From NCBI GenBank assembly GCA_029781795.1, contig JAKOWB010000284.1, positions 1 to 58,714 of the forward strand: 58,714 nt of DNA. The letters are read 5' to 3'. The translations under genes were made by a program, and so were the position numbers. Under the pieces are notes generated by a model that saw nothing but the letters and a program-made list of their open reading frames with translations, searched no databases and was not told the DNA's origin. Below, one piece after another: positions 32,644 through 40,985 of this stretch (its first letter is position 1; each line of letters begins with the position of its first letter). Source of the DNA: Pseudomonadota bacterium. Its GTDB lineage: Bacteria; Pseudomonadota; Alphaproteobacteria; Kiloniellales; JACOMY01.

Positions 32644-33984
32644 CTACTCGGCCGCCGCCTTCTGGTCGGCGGCGATGAGGGCGCCGCGATGCTCGGACAG
32701 CAGGTCCTCCAGTGCGTCGCAGAAGGCACGCATCTCCTTGTCGCCGATCTCCAGCGACATGGCGACGTAGCCGCGCCGCGCCATGTAGACGCCGCGGTTG
32801 ATCAGGCCGAGCTGCACCAGCTTGCGCGCCTGCGGGTCGCTGACGGAATCGGCCGGCTTGACGATGGGCTGCGACTGGAAGTGCAGGCAGAAGAGCGAAC
32901 CCACGCCGGTCACCTGCAGCGGTACGCCGGCTTTGGCGGCGGTCTCCGCCAGCCGCTTCTGCAAGGCTTCGCCGCGGCTGTTCAGTCCCTCGACCGCTTC
33001 CTTGGTCAGCACCTTGGAGAGGCCGGCATAGCCCGCCGCCATGGTGAGGACGTTGTTGTTGTAGGTGCCGCTGTGCGACAGCGCGCCCGGCTTGCGCGGG
33101 TCGAGCGGGGCGAGGATCTCCTCCCGGCCGCCGAAGGCGCCGAACGTCAGGCCGCCGCCGATGTACTTGCCGAACGAGGTCATGTCAGGCCGGATGCCAT
33201 GCCTGCCCTGCAGACCGCCGAAGGAGAGGCGCGAGGTCATGACCTCGTCGAACACCAGCACGATGCCGTGCTTCTCGGTCGCCTGGCGCAGCGCCTGCAG
33301 GAACGCGCGGGTCGCCGGGATGCAGCCGCCGCCGCCCATCATCGGCTCGACGATCACCGCGGCGAGGCGCGCGGCGTTCTGCTCGATCAGCGCCAGGGTC
33401 TTCTCGATCTCGTTGTAGGGCGCGACGACATAGGGGAAGGGCAGGTTCAGCGGCGAGCCGCCGTAGGAGAAGGTCAGCACGCCGCCGTGGTAGCCGGCGT
33501 CGAATACCATCACCGCGTCGCGCTTCGTATGCACCCGCGCCAGGCTGAGCGCCATGATGTTGGCCTCGGTGCCGGAATTGCAGAAGCGGAGTTGCTCGAC
33601 CGAGGGGAAGCGCTGCTTGATCAGCTCGGCCAGCTTCACCTCATAGGTATTGGGCCCGCCCAGCACGATGCCGTCGTCGAGCGCGGCGTGAACGGCGGCG
33701 CGGATGGCGTCGTTCGAGTGGCCGTAGAGGCCGGCCGAATACTCGCCGAGGAAGTCGACATAGCGGTGGCCGTCGATATCCTCAAGGTAGGCGCCGGCGC
33801 CGCGCGCCATGGTCGCCGGGAAGGGGTCGAAATGCAGCACCGTGCGGGTGTTGCCGCCCGGCATGGCCTTCAGGGCCTGTTGCCAGGCCGCGTGGCTCTT
33901 CGGGTTGGCCGCGACATAGGTGGCCTCAACCTCCAGCACCGCGGCGTCGAGGGCGCGGTTGGTCTTGGCGGGCGTGTTGGACAT
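32644..33984 (-). CDS. Class III aminotransferase, glutamate-1-semialdehyde aminomutase-like
   Basis: 446 residues from the ATG at 33984, which has AGGAG eight bases upstream; the ORF extends to 34059 but without a ribosome site. It is a PLP fold-type I enzyme: MPGGNTRTVLHFDPFP, CNSGTEANIMALSLAR with DAGYHGG for cofactor phosphate, VLVFDEVMTSRLSF with the PLP-ring Asp, and the Schiff-base lysine in TSFGKYIGGGLTFGAFGG. Catabolic homologues transaminate amino compounds and are not haem-synthesis HemL. The neighbourhood of GntR regulators and a FAD amine-oxidase-like protein supports amine breakdown. Confidence 0.9.
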   Translation of the reverse strand: MSNTPAKTNRALDAAVLEVEATYVAANPKSHAAWQQALKAMPGGNTRTVLHFDPFPATMARGAGAYLEDIDGHRYVDFLGEYSAGLYGHSNDAIRAAVHAALDDGIVLGGPNTYEVKLAELIKQRFPSVEQLRFCNSGTEANIMALSLARVHTKRDAVMVFDAGYHGGVLTFSYGGSPLNLPFPYVVAPYNEIEKTLALIEQNAARLAAVIVEPMMGGGGCIPATRAFLQALRQATEKHGIVLVFDEVMTSRLSFGGLQGRHGIRPDMTSFGKYIGGGLTFGAFGGREEILAPLDPRKPGALSHSGTYNNNVLTMAAGYAGLSKVLTKEAVEGLNSRGEALQKRLAETAAKAGVPLQVTGVGSLFCLHFQSQPIVKPADSVSDPQARKLVQLGLINRGVYMARRGYVAMSLEIGDKEMRAFCDALEDLLSEHRGALIAADQKAAAE

Positions 33985-34075
33985 GCGGTCGACTCCTGGC
34001 GTCTGGTAGGATGATGCTGTCGCGCGGCCAAGCCCTGTCGTGCTGGCCGAAGTTGCCAAATGAGATTATATTAAA

Positions 34076-34085
34076 TGTGATCACG
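34076..34085. promoter_or_regulatory. TGTGATCAC box between aminotransferase and GntR genes
   Basis: TGTGATCACG is an almost perfect palindrome within the AT-rich stretch 34056-34085. The perfect form, TGTGATCACA, recurs at 35652. The two boxes flank the tandem GntR pair. The rest of 33985-34220 shows no gene. Confidence 0.5.
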
Positions 34086-34220
34086 GCTTGCGCGGGCTGG
34101 CAAGTCCCGCGGACGGCGCAGGCCGCCCGCCCGATCGGTTGACCATCGCAGCGTCGGCTCCTAAGGCTGGGCTGGGTGCGCGGCCAGGGGACGTCAGGCG
34201 TCGGCCGCCAGGAGGTATCT

Positions 34221-34913
34221 TTGGATTCGCTGCCGGCGACTTCCACACCGCTCGCGGCCGCGCTGACCGGCGGCAAGCTCAAGCGTGTCACGCTGGACGA
34301 GAAGGCCTACCGCTGGCTGCGCGAGGCCCTGATGGCCGGCAGCCTGCAGCCGGGCCAGGTGCTCACCATCTCGGGCCTGGCCGAGCAGTTCGACGTCAGC
34401 CCCATGCCGGTGCGCGAGGCGCTGAATCGCCTGGTCTCCGAATACGCCCTGACCCTGCTGCCCAACCGCTCGCTGGTGGTGCCGGCCCTGACGCCGGATA
34501 CCTTCCGTGAGATCACGGCCATCCGCTGCCGGCTGGAATCGCTGGCGGCCGCCGAGGCGACGGCGCGCATAGCGCGCTCGACGCTGGAGGAGATGACGGC
34601 GCTGAACCGGCAGCTCGAACGGGAGCGTTCGCTCGACGTCGTGGACTTCCTGACCGTCAACCGGCGCTTCCACTTCGCACTCTACGAGGCGGCGGCCATG
34701 CCGGTGCTGCTGTCACTGATCGAGATGCAATGGGCGCGCATCGGCCCGCTGCTGCGCCTGGTGGTGCGCCCCGACGGGCGCGGCCGCCCGATGAAGGCGC
34801 ATCGCGCCCTGTTGAAGGCACTGAAGGCCGGCGATGCCGCAGCCGCTGCCGATGCGATCATCCAGGACCTGCAGCACGCGGCGGCCGACATCCTGCCGCG
34901 GCTCGAAGCGTGA
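34221..34913 (+). CDS. GntR family regulator, FCD subfamily (tandem copy 1)
   Basis: 230 residues from a TTG at 34221, chosen because GGAGG lies five bases upstream; an ATG at 34176 would add 15 unlikely residues and lacks a ribosome site. The winged helix has YRWLREALMAGSLQPGQVLTISGLAEQFDVSPMPVREAL in parts, and the FCD domain has ITAIRCRLESLAAAEAT, NRRFHFALYEAAAMPVLLSLIEMQWARIGP, and MKAHRALLKALKAGD. It is followed after 14 bases by a paralogue. TGTGATCAC boxes on both sides are probable targets of one or both proteins. Confidence 0.92.
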   Translation: MDSLPATSTPLAAALTGGKLKRVTLDEKAYRWLREALMAGSLQPGQVLTISGLAEQFDVSPMPVREALNRLVSEYALTLLPNRSLVVPALTPDTFREITAIRCRLESLAAAEATARIARSTLEEMTALNRQLERERSLDVVDFLTVNRRFHFALYEAAAMPVLLSLIEMQWARIGPLLRLVVRPDGRGRPMKAHRALLKALKAGDAAAAADAIIQDLQHAAADILPRLEA

Positions 34914-34927
34914 AGGGAAAAGGCGAC

Positions 34928-35632
34928 ATGCGCGACCGTGACGAGGAAGCCCTGGCCGCCGTGCCGCTCGACGTCATGCCGATCGAACGCGACACGCTGC
35001 ACCAGCAGGTCTACGAGCGGCTGCGCCAGGCCATCGTCTCGGGCGCCATCCTGCCGGGCACCGCGCTGTCGGTGCGCGGCCTGTCGCGCGCCCTGGGGAC
35101 CAGCCCCATGCCGGTGCGCGAGGCGCTGCGCCGCCTGATCGCCGAGCGCGCGCTGGAGGTGTTGCCGAACCGCTCGGTCATCCTGCCGATGCCGAGCGCC
35201 GCGCGCTTCGCCGAGATCCGCCGCCTGCGCATCGCCATCGAGGGCATGATGGTCGAGGCCGCCGCCGGCAGCGTCACCGCCGCCGACTGCGACTGGCTGG
35301 AGGCGAGCGAGAGAGCGATGGAGGCGGCGGAGCAGGGGCCGCCGGCCGAGTATCTGGCTCTGCACTACGCCTTCCACTTCCGCATCTACCAGGCCGCGGA
35401 CATGCCGACCGCGCTGGCCATCACCGAATCGCTCTGGCTGCAGACCGGCCCCATGCTGCATCACGTCATGGGGCGCCATCGCCTGGGCGTGGCGCGCGGC
35501 CAGCACAAGGCGATCATCGCCGCGCTGCGCCGCCATGACGGTGCCGCCGCGCGGGCGGCCCTCGCGGCCGACATCCAGGAACCCGGAGAAGAGATCCTGG
35601 GCATCCTGCGGCGGCTGGAAGAGGCCGCCTGA
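34928..35632 (+). CDS. GntR family regulator, FCD subfamily (tandem copy 2)
   Basis: 234 residues. Its helix-turn-helix (SRALGTSPMPVREALRRLIAERALEVLPNRSV) closely matches copy 1 (EQFDVSPMPVREALNRLVSEYALTLLPNRSL), and the FCD domain keeps FRIYQAADMPTALAITESLWLQTGPML. The shared SPMPVREAL in the recognition helix suggests overlapping DNA targets, while ligand pockets may differ. GGGAAAAGG precedes the ATG. A perfect TGTGATCACA lies between this gene and the FAD oxidoreductase it probably controls. Confidence 0.92.
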   Translation: MRDRDEEALAAVPLDVMPIERDTLHQQVYERLRQAIVSGAILPGTALSVRGLSRALGTSPMPVREALRRLIAERALEVLPNRSVILPMPSAARFAEIRRLRIAIEGMMVEAAAGSVTAADCDWLEASERAMEAAEQGPPAEYLALHYAFHFRIYQAADMPTALAITESLWLQTGPMLHHVMGRHRLGVARGQHKAIIAALRRHDGAAARAALAADIQEPGEEILGILRRLEEAA

Positions 35633-35651
35633 AGGACCTCGCGGTCTCCGT

Positions 35652-35661
35652 TGTGATCACA
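35652..35661. promoter_or_regulatory. TGTGATCACA palindrome before the FAD oxidoreductase
   Basis: This perfect 10-bp palindrome is 26 bases upstream of the oxidoreductase ATG and matches the box at 34076. It is a likely operator for the tandem GntR proteins, by position and repetition. Confidence 0.55.
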
Positions 35662-35686
35662 CCTGGCGTCGCCTAGGATCGCGGCC

Positions 35687-37093
35687 ATGACGCCGCCCGC
35701 CGACAGCCAGCGCTGCCTCATGCTGCGCGAAGCGCTGGATCCCGCCGAGCCGCCGCAGCCGCTGCGCGGCGACCACAAGGCCGACGTGGCGATCGTCGGC
35801 GGCGGCTACCTCGGCCTCTGGACCGCGCTGGAGCTGAAGCGGCAGGAGCCGGGGCTCGCCATCGCCGTGGTCGAGGCCGACCTGTGTGGCGGCGGCGCCA
35901 GCGGCCGCAACTCGGGCATGGCGCTGCCCTACTGGACCAAGTTCGAGGCGCTGGAGGCGCGCTGTGGCCGGGACGAGGCGCTGCGCCTCTGCGACGCCAC
36001 GGTCGCCGCGCTGGACGAAATCGAGGCCTTCGCCCGCGAGCATGCGCTGGACATCGAGTTCCGCCGCGCCGGCTGGCTGTGGGGTGCGACCGCGCCGGGT
36101 CAGGAGGGGCGCTGGAGCGGTGTCATCGAGGCGCTGGGCCGCGCCGGCCGCGCGCCCTTTCGCGCGCTGGACCGCGCCGGGGTGGAGACACTGCTGGACG
36201 CGCCGGGCTACCGCTGCGGCGCCTTCGATCCGGTACCGGCCACGATTCACCCGGGCAAGCTGGCACGGGGCCTCAGGCGTGTGGCGCTGAAGCAGGGCAT
36301 CCAGGTCTTCGAGCACTCGGCCATGCGGCGACTGGAGCGCGGCCGGCCGTTGCGCATCGTCACGGCGGGCGGCAGCGTCACCGCCGACCGCGTGGTGCTG
36401 GCGATCAATGCCTGGTCGCTGGCGGTGCCGGAGCTGCGGCCGGGGATCCTGGTGATCACCAGCGACGACGGCATCACGGCCCCGGTGCCGGATTTCCTGG
36501 CAAGGCACCGCTGGAGCGCGGGGCCGATCGTCACCAACTCCAGCATCTTCGTCTCCGGCTTCCGCACCACCCGCGACGGCCGCATCGTCGGCGGCGTCAC
36601 CGGCGGCAAGATCGGCTTCGGCAACCTCGGCGGCCAGCGCTTCGAGGGGCGCACGCCGCGCGAGCGCGACATCGCCGCGGCGCTGACCGAGACCTTCGGG
36701 CCGGGCCACGGGCTGGCGCTGGCGACGAGCTGGCGCGGGCCGATCGACCGTACCCGCACCGGCCTGCCGCTCTATGGGCGTCTGCCGGGCGCGGCGGAGC
36801 TCTTCTACGGCTACGGCTTCTCGGGCAACGGCATCGTCGGTTGCCGGCTCGGCGGGCGCATCCTCGCTTCGCTGGCGCTCGGCCGGCAGGACGAATGGAG
36901 CGGCTGCGCCCTGGTCACCCCGCCGGAGCGCTGGATGCCGCCCGAGCCGATCCGCTGGATCGGCGCGCACCTGGTGCGCGGCGCGGTTCGGCAGAAGGAC
37001 CGCTACGACAACAGCGGCCGGCGGCAGGGCCGCATCGGCCGCACTCTGGCAGGTCTCGCGCCGGGCGGCGTGGTGACGACGCGCAGCGACTGA
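35687..37093 (+). CDS. FAD-dependent oxidoreductase (DAO family, amine-oxidase-like)
   Basis: 468 residues. The dinucleotide site is VAIVGGGYLGLWTALELK with the ribose-binding glutamate in IAVVEADLCGGGASGRNSG, a hallmark of D-amino acid oxidase-family enzymes such as gamma-glutamylputrescine oxidase. Later come LAINAWSLAVPEL, TSWRGPIDRTRTGLPLYG and FYGYGFSGNGIVGCRLGG for the C-terminal FAD contacts. It likely oxidises a secondary or primary amine to an imine. It starts an operon that continues 15 bases later into an EutQ-like cupin. Confidence 0.9.
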   Translation: MTPPADSQRCLMLREALDPAEPPQPLRGDHKADVAIVGGGYLGLWTALELKRQEPGLAIAVVEADLCGGGASGRNSGMALPYWTKFEALEARCGRDEALRLCDATVAALDEIEAFAREHALDIEFRRAGWLWGATAPGQEGRWSGVIEALGRAGRAPFRALDRAGVETLLDAPGYRCGAFDPVPATIHPGKLARGLRRVALKQGIQVFEHSAMRRLERGRPLRIVTAGGSVTADRVVLAINAWSLAVPELRPGILVITSDDGITAPVPDFLARHRWSAGPIVTNSSIFVSGFRTTRDGRIVGGVTGGKIGFGNLGGQRFEGRTPRERDIAAALTETFGPGHGLALATSWRGPIDRTRTGLPLYGRLPGAAELFYGYGFSGNGIVGCRLGGRILASLALGRQDEWSGCALVTPPERWMPPEPIRWIGAHLVRGAVRQKDRYDNSGRRQGRIGRTLAGLAPGGVVTTRSD

Positions 37094-37108
37094 GCGGGGG
37101 AGGCGGCG

Positions 37109-37471
37109 ATGAGCGGCGTGAAGCACTTCAAGCGCAGCGAGATGCAGCTCCAGGTCGCCCGCGTCGGCGACCAGCGGACCGCCATCGCGCGCCTCATCAA
37201 CGCCAGTTTCTCAACCAGCCTCGGCGCCGGGGTCGAGCGGCTGGAGAAGACGCGGCTGGAGTGGACCGTCACCTACGACGAGGTGCTCTTCATCCGCGAG
37301 GGGCGCCTGACCGTGCACAGCGGCGGGCAGCGCTACGACTGCGTCGCCGGTGACATCGTCTGGCTGCCGAACGGCACCACCCTGGTCTATGACGCGCCCG
37401 AAGCCTGCGAATACTTCTACGCGCTCTGGCCGGTCGACTGGGCGAAGCGCCAGGGCACCGTCGAGCCCTAG
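37109..37471 (+). CDS. EutQ-like cupin protein
   Basis: 120 residues, a single cupin beta-barrel. The pattern WTVTYDEVLFIREGRLTVHSGGQRYDCVAGDIVWLPNGTTLVYDAPEACEYFYALWPVDW, seen in pieces as YDEVLFIREGRLTV, VAGDIVWLPNGT and YFYALWPVDW, matches EutQ-type acetate-kinase-like or ectoine-synthase-like small cupins. The usual metal-binding histidines are replaced, as in EutQ. GGGGGAGG lies upstream of the ATG. It follows the FAD oxidoreductase and its end overlaps the convergent amidase large subunit by four bases. Its function is uncertain. Confidence 0.78.
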   Translation: MSGVKHFKRSEMQLQVARVGDQRTAIARLINASFSTSLGAGVERLEKTRLEWTVTYDEVLFIREGRLTVHSGGQRYDCVAGDIVWLPNGTTLVYDAPEACEYFYALWPVDWAKRQGTVEP

Positions 37472-39675
37472 CCGGGCGGCGGCAGGAAGGGCGCCGGGTC
37501 GAGGAAGCGGCGCAGCAGGTTACCGGTGATGCGCGCCACGTTGTTGTCGAAGCCCTTGCAGGGCAGGGCGGCCGACCAGGAGATCGAGCTGGCGGCGAAG
37601 ACCGCGCCGCCGGCCGGCGTCTCGAAGAAGACCATGTCGGCGCGTACCAGCGGGTTGTCGCCGCCGCCCAGCAGCCAGTTGGTCGCCGGCATGTCCTCCT
37701 TCACCACCACCATGTTGTCGGTGAAGCCGGTGGCCTCGGCGACGATCAGCGCGTGCGGCGGCGAGCCCAGCAGGCGGTCGTAGCGGTCGAGCTCGTAGCC
37801 GCCAGCCCCGCCGAGGAAGAGGCCGAAGTCGCCGATGACCTCGTCCGGGCCGATACCCTCGAAGAGGAAGGCGGCGCGCGGATCGAAGGACTCCGGGCGG
37901 CGGCGGAAAGGCCGGCCGATGTCCATGCCCGAGGCGGCGAAGCCGGTACCGAGGAGCTGGTTCGGCGTGCGGTCGCCGCGCCGCCACATGCCACCGTATT
38001 CGCCGTTCCAGGCCATGTAGTACTCGCCGGGCTCCGCCTCCCAGGGGCGCGATCCGTCCTCGGCGCGGCGCAGCTCGATCACCGGCAGGGTGGGGTGCCA
38101 GGCGACGCGCCAGAAGAAGCCGTTGCCGCCGAGGTAGGCGAGGCGCCCGCCGTGATCCACGAAGCCCTGCACCGCATCCCACATGGCGGTGGAGACATAC
38201 TCCGGATGATTGCCGGTCAGCAGCACGCGATAGCCCTCCAGCGCCGCGGCCCCCTCGCGCTCCAGGTCCTCGTCGGTCACCACGTCGACCGCCTGCCCGA
38301 TGTGGTCCAGCCAGCCGAGCAGGAAGCCGTCGTCGTTGAAGGCCGAAAGCGTGGTGTTGGGCCGCATGTTGACGATGGGCCGGAGGCGCGTGGAGAGCGC
38401 ATTGCCGCTGCCGTCGGCATGCGAGGAATAGAGCGAATCGCCGTAGCTCGGCCGCTCGTTGAGGAAGAGGTCGCTCGGCACCAGTTCAGGCAGCACGCCG
38501 AGATAGAGTTCGTAGAGCCGGGAGCGGTTCATCACCCGGTAGTTGCCGTAGGCCATGTAGGTCGCGGTCGAGGCGAGAAACACGGCGTCCGAGGTGCGAC
38601 GTCCCTGCGGCGGGCGGACGTGGAAGACGACGTGCTCGGCCTCGCCGCCGTTCTCCAGCCGGGCGGCATAGAGGCCGCTCGGCAGCCCATCCGGCACGGT
38701 GAAGGTGAAGTCGGTGGTCCAGCCCGCATCGGCCAGGTCGTCGTCGTGGAAGTGGATGGCGGCATAGTGCGCCGGCTGCGCCCGCCAGTCGTGCCATTGA
38801 CCGGTCCAGGCGGCGCCCTTCACCGCGCGCAGCGGCAGGTTCAGCGTGTGGCCGTGCAGGCCGTGCGGGCCGGCATCGCTGATGCGCTCGCCGGCGATGT
38901 CGAGGCTGAAGTCCCAGGCGCCGACCAGGGCTGGATCGTCGACCGCGACCGGACCGGGCGGCAGGGCGCGCGCGGCCAGGCGTGGCGCCTCCAGCTTGCC
39001 GTTGTAGTGGCCGGTCATGGCGGCCCTTGTGCTGCCGTCGCCCCGGCGCCGCGCCGCGAAGGTCAGGTCGCCGTCGCCGGCGGTGGCGAGGTCCCGTGGC
39101 GCCGTCGCGGCGTGGTCGGCATGGCTGTCCCGCAGCGGATAGCGCCGACGCGGCCGCTGCCATAGGCGGACGGCACCGCTGGCCACGTCGTAGCTGGCGC
39201 CGACCGTAATCCATTCGCGCGCCAGCAGCGGAACGCCGGTCGTGGTTCGCCAGGCGCCGGCGGCCGTGCCGAGCGCCAGGGCCAGGGCGCCGGCCTCGTC
39301 CAGCTCAAGCGCGAAGCCGCTGCTCGCGTCCGGCGACAGGGTCGAGACCAGGGTCTGACGGCCGCGGTCCGGCGTTGTCGGCCAGAGCGCGAGCGCGACG
39401 GTGAAGCTGCCGAGGCCCTCCAGCGGCGCCCCGCGCGGGATCACGGCGCAGGAGCCGTTGGGAATCGGCTGCAGGCGGCCCTGGTGCTCGCCGTCGAAGG
39501 CTGCGGGAACCCGCCGCTCCTGCAGGCCCGGCCCCTCGCGGTGGCCGTCGACGTTGAACAGGCGCACCAGGCTGGCGCGGTAGGTGGCGGGCCCGCTCTC
39601 CACAGAGACCTTGAAGGCGATGGTCTCGCCCGGACGGACGGAGATGCGGTCCGTGTAGCCGGCGATGGTCTTCAT
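37468..39675 (-). CDS. N,N-dimethylformamidase large subunit-like protein
   Basis: 735 residues from the ATG at 39675, which overlaps the small-subunit stop by four bases. The N-terminal part (residues about 1-200) is a concanavalin-like beta-sandwich with GSFTVALALWP and GASYDVASGAVRLWQ. The C-terminal half is a glutamine-amidotransferase-like fold. DMFase of Paracoccus uses a mononuclear iron held by one Tyr, one His and one Glu; the His-x-Glu pair is seen here as TGNHPEYVS (His490, Glu492), and YMAYGNYRVMNRSRLYELY is a candidate for the tyrosine. The enzyme would hydrolyse a small amide to an amine and an acid. Confidence 0.85.
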   Translation of the reverse strand: MKTIAGYTDRISVRPGETIAFKVSVESGPATYRASLVRLFNVDGHREGPGLQERRVPAAFDGEHQGRLQPIPNGSCAVIPRGAPLEGLGSFTVALALWPTTPDRGRQTLVSTLSPDASSGFALELDEAGALALALGTAAGAWRTTTGVPLLAREWITVGASYDVASGAVRLWQRPRRRYPLRDSHADHAATAPRDLATAGDGDLTFAARRRGDGSTRAAMTGHYNGKLEAPRLAARALPPGPVAVDDPALVGAWDFSLDIAGERISDAGPHGLHGHTLNLPLRAVKGAAWTGQWHDWRAQPAHYAAIHFHDDDLADAGWTTDFTFTVPDGLPSGLYAARLENGGEAEHVVFHVRPPQGRRTSDAVFLASTATYMAYGNYRVMNRSRLYELYLGVLPELVPSDLFLNERPSYGDSLYSSHADGSGNALSTRLRPIVNMRPNTTLSAFNDDGFLLGWLDHIGQAVDVVTDEDLEREGAAALEGYRVLLTGNHPEYVSTAMWDAVQGFVDHGGRLAYLGGNGFFWRVAWHPTLPVIELRRAEDGSRPWEAEPGEYYMAWNGEYGGMWRRGDRTPNQLLGTGFAASGMDIGRPFRRRPESFDPRAAFLFEGIGPDEVIGDFGLFLGGAGGYELDRYDRLLGSPPHALIVAEATGFTDNMVVVKEDMPATNWLLGGGDNPLVRADMVFFETPAGGAVFAASSISWSAALPCKGFDNNVARITGNLLRRFLDPAPFLPPPG

Positions 39676-40004
39676 GGCCCGACCCGCGCCATCAGGTCGG
39701 GGTCTTCGAACGACAGCGGCCGGCCGACGTGGCGGCGCCAGCGCAGCTGGAAGACCGCCCACTCGGCGGCGCGCCAGTCGGTGAAGACCAGGCGCGGATG
39801 CAGGGTCAACGGTACGCCCTTCACGCCGCTGAACTGCACCACGGTCCATTCGCGCTCGTGCTTCGTGCGCAGCAGGGCGTACTTGCCCGGGACGTCCTCG
39901 CCCCGGAAGCGTCGCAGCAGCGCCTGCAGGTTGGGCGAGTGGTGCGCCAGGGGATCGGCCTTGAACTCGCGCGCCAGGGCTTCGTCTGGATCGGACAGGT
40001 CCAT
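39672..40004 (-). CDS. N,N-dimethylformamidase small subunit-like protein
   Basis: 110 residues from the ATG at 40004 (MDLSDPDEAL), with GGGAG about twelve bases upstream. An in-frame ATG at 40043 would give 123 residues but has no ribosome site. The core HHSPNLQALLRRFRGEDVPGKYALLR, seen in parts as HHSPNLQALLRRFRG and GKYALLRTKHEREW, and the C-terminal AEWAVFQLRWR fit the small alpha-helical subunit of DMFase-type enzymes. Its stop overlaps the large-subunit start, a coupling expected for an obligate heteromer. The identification rests mainly on this pairing. Confidence 0.75.
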   Translation of the reverse strand: MDLSDPDEALAREFKADPLAHHSPNLQALLRRFRGEDVPGKYALLRTKHEREWTVVQFSGVKGVPLTLHPRLVFTDWRAAEWAVFQLRWRRHVGRPLSFEDPDLMARVGP

Positions 40005-40129
40005 GTGGCCGGCGGCTCCCGGGCGGTGGCGAGGGTGACGCATGCTGGCAGGGAGCGGGGGCGGGAGTCACGGGTTCCCGACGTCAGCTCTGCCACGCCC
40101 CGGCTTGACTTCCAACGGCGCTGCTCCGC

Positions 40130-40957
40130 ATGATTCCAGACATGAAATCGTCGTTTCAGATTAGAAGCAGCGATCGCACCCTCCTCGCTGAGCCGTCGCG
40201 CGCCGTCGTGAACGTGCTGGTCATGCTCGAGTCCTTCGACGAGCGGCATCGCGAGCAGAGCCTGTCGGACATCAGCCGGCGCCTGGGCATTCCCAAGGCC
40301 ACGGCGCTGCGCCACCTGCTGGCGCTGCAGCGCGCCGGCTATGTCACGGTCGACGCCAAGCGGCAGCGCTATGCCCTGGGCCCGCAGGTCCTGGTGCTCT
40401 CGCGCCGCTACCTGGAACAGTTCGACATCCTGGCGCAGGTGCGCCCGGTGCTGGCCGACCTGGCCAAGGCGACCGGCGAGACGGCGCACTTCGGCCTGCT
40501 GGAGGGGCGCGAGGTGGTCTACCTGGAGATCGCGGAGAGCCCGCAGCGCGTGCGCATCTACGTGCAGCGCGGCGACCGCCTGCCGGCGCATGTCGTCGCC
40601 GCGGGCAAGGCAATCCTGGCTCACGCCCCGGCCGAGGTGCGGCAGGCCTTCAGTGCCGCAGGCCTGCCGGGTCTCACACCCAACAGCATCACCTCGCACC
40701 GCTCCTTCCAGGCTGAACTCGCCCTGGTGCGCCAGCGCGGCTATGCCACGAACCTGGGCGAATGGATCGACGAGGTGGTCGGCATCTCGGCCCCGGTCTT
40801 CGCCCGCGAGCAGGGCGTGGTCGGTGCCATCGGCGTCGCCGGCGTCGGCATGCGCCTGCGCGGCCCACGACTGGAGGAGCTTGGTGCGCAGGTGGTGCGC
40901 CACGCGCAGCATCTGACACAGACACTGGGGGGCGAGATGCCGGCCGCCAGCGATTGA
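40130..40957 (+). CDS. IclR family transcriptional regulator
   Basis: 275 residues. The winged helix is LSDISRRLGIPKATALRHLLALQRAGYVTVDAKRQRYALG in parts (residues about 47-85), followed by the IclR effector domain with ETAHFGLLEGREVVYLEI, RGDRLPAHVVAAGKAILAH, and RGYATNLGEWIDEVVGISAPVF. The start is uncertain: an inverted repeat typical of IclR operators overlaps codons 5-10, so translation may begin further downstream. It is divergent from the DMFase-like genes and 28 bases upstream of the cyclase-family gene, so it probably controls both. Confidence 0.92.
   Translation: MIPDMKSSFQIRSSDRTLLAEPSRAVVNVLVMLESFDERHREQSLSDISRRLGIPKATALRHLLALQRAGYVTVDAKRQRYALGPQVLVLSRRYLEQFDILAQVRPVLADLAKATGETAHFGLLEGREVVYLEIAESPQRVRIYVQRGDRLPAHVVAAGKAILAHAPAEVRQAFSAAGLPGLTPNSITSHRSFQAELALVRQRGYATNLGEWIDEVVGISAPVFAREQGVVGAIGVAGVGMRLRGPRLEELGAQVVRHAQHLTQTLGGEMPAASD
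40143..40158. promoter_or_regulatory. IclR-type operator overlapping the regulator's 5' end
   Basis: TGAAATCGTCGTTTCA has the inverted arms TGAAA and TTTCA, a shape common for IclR proteins. It lies between the IclR body and the divergent amidase genes. TTGACT at 40103-40108 could be the -35 of the plus-strand promoter. Confidence 0.5.
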
Positions 40958-40985
40958 TTTTCCTTCGAGCAGACGGAGCGACCCG

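Noticed and set aside
32644-33984. HemL (haem synthesis glutamate-1-semialdehyde aminomutase)
   Set aside because: The family match is good, but the GntR-controlled amine-catabolism context points to a catabolic aminotransferase relative.
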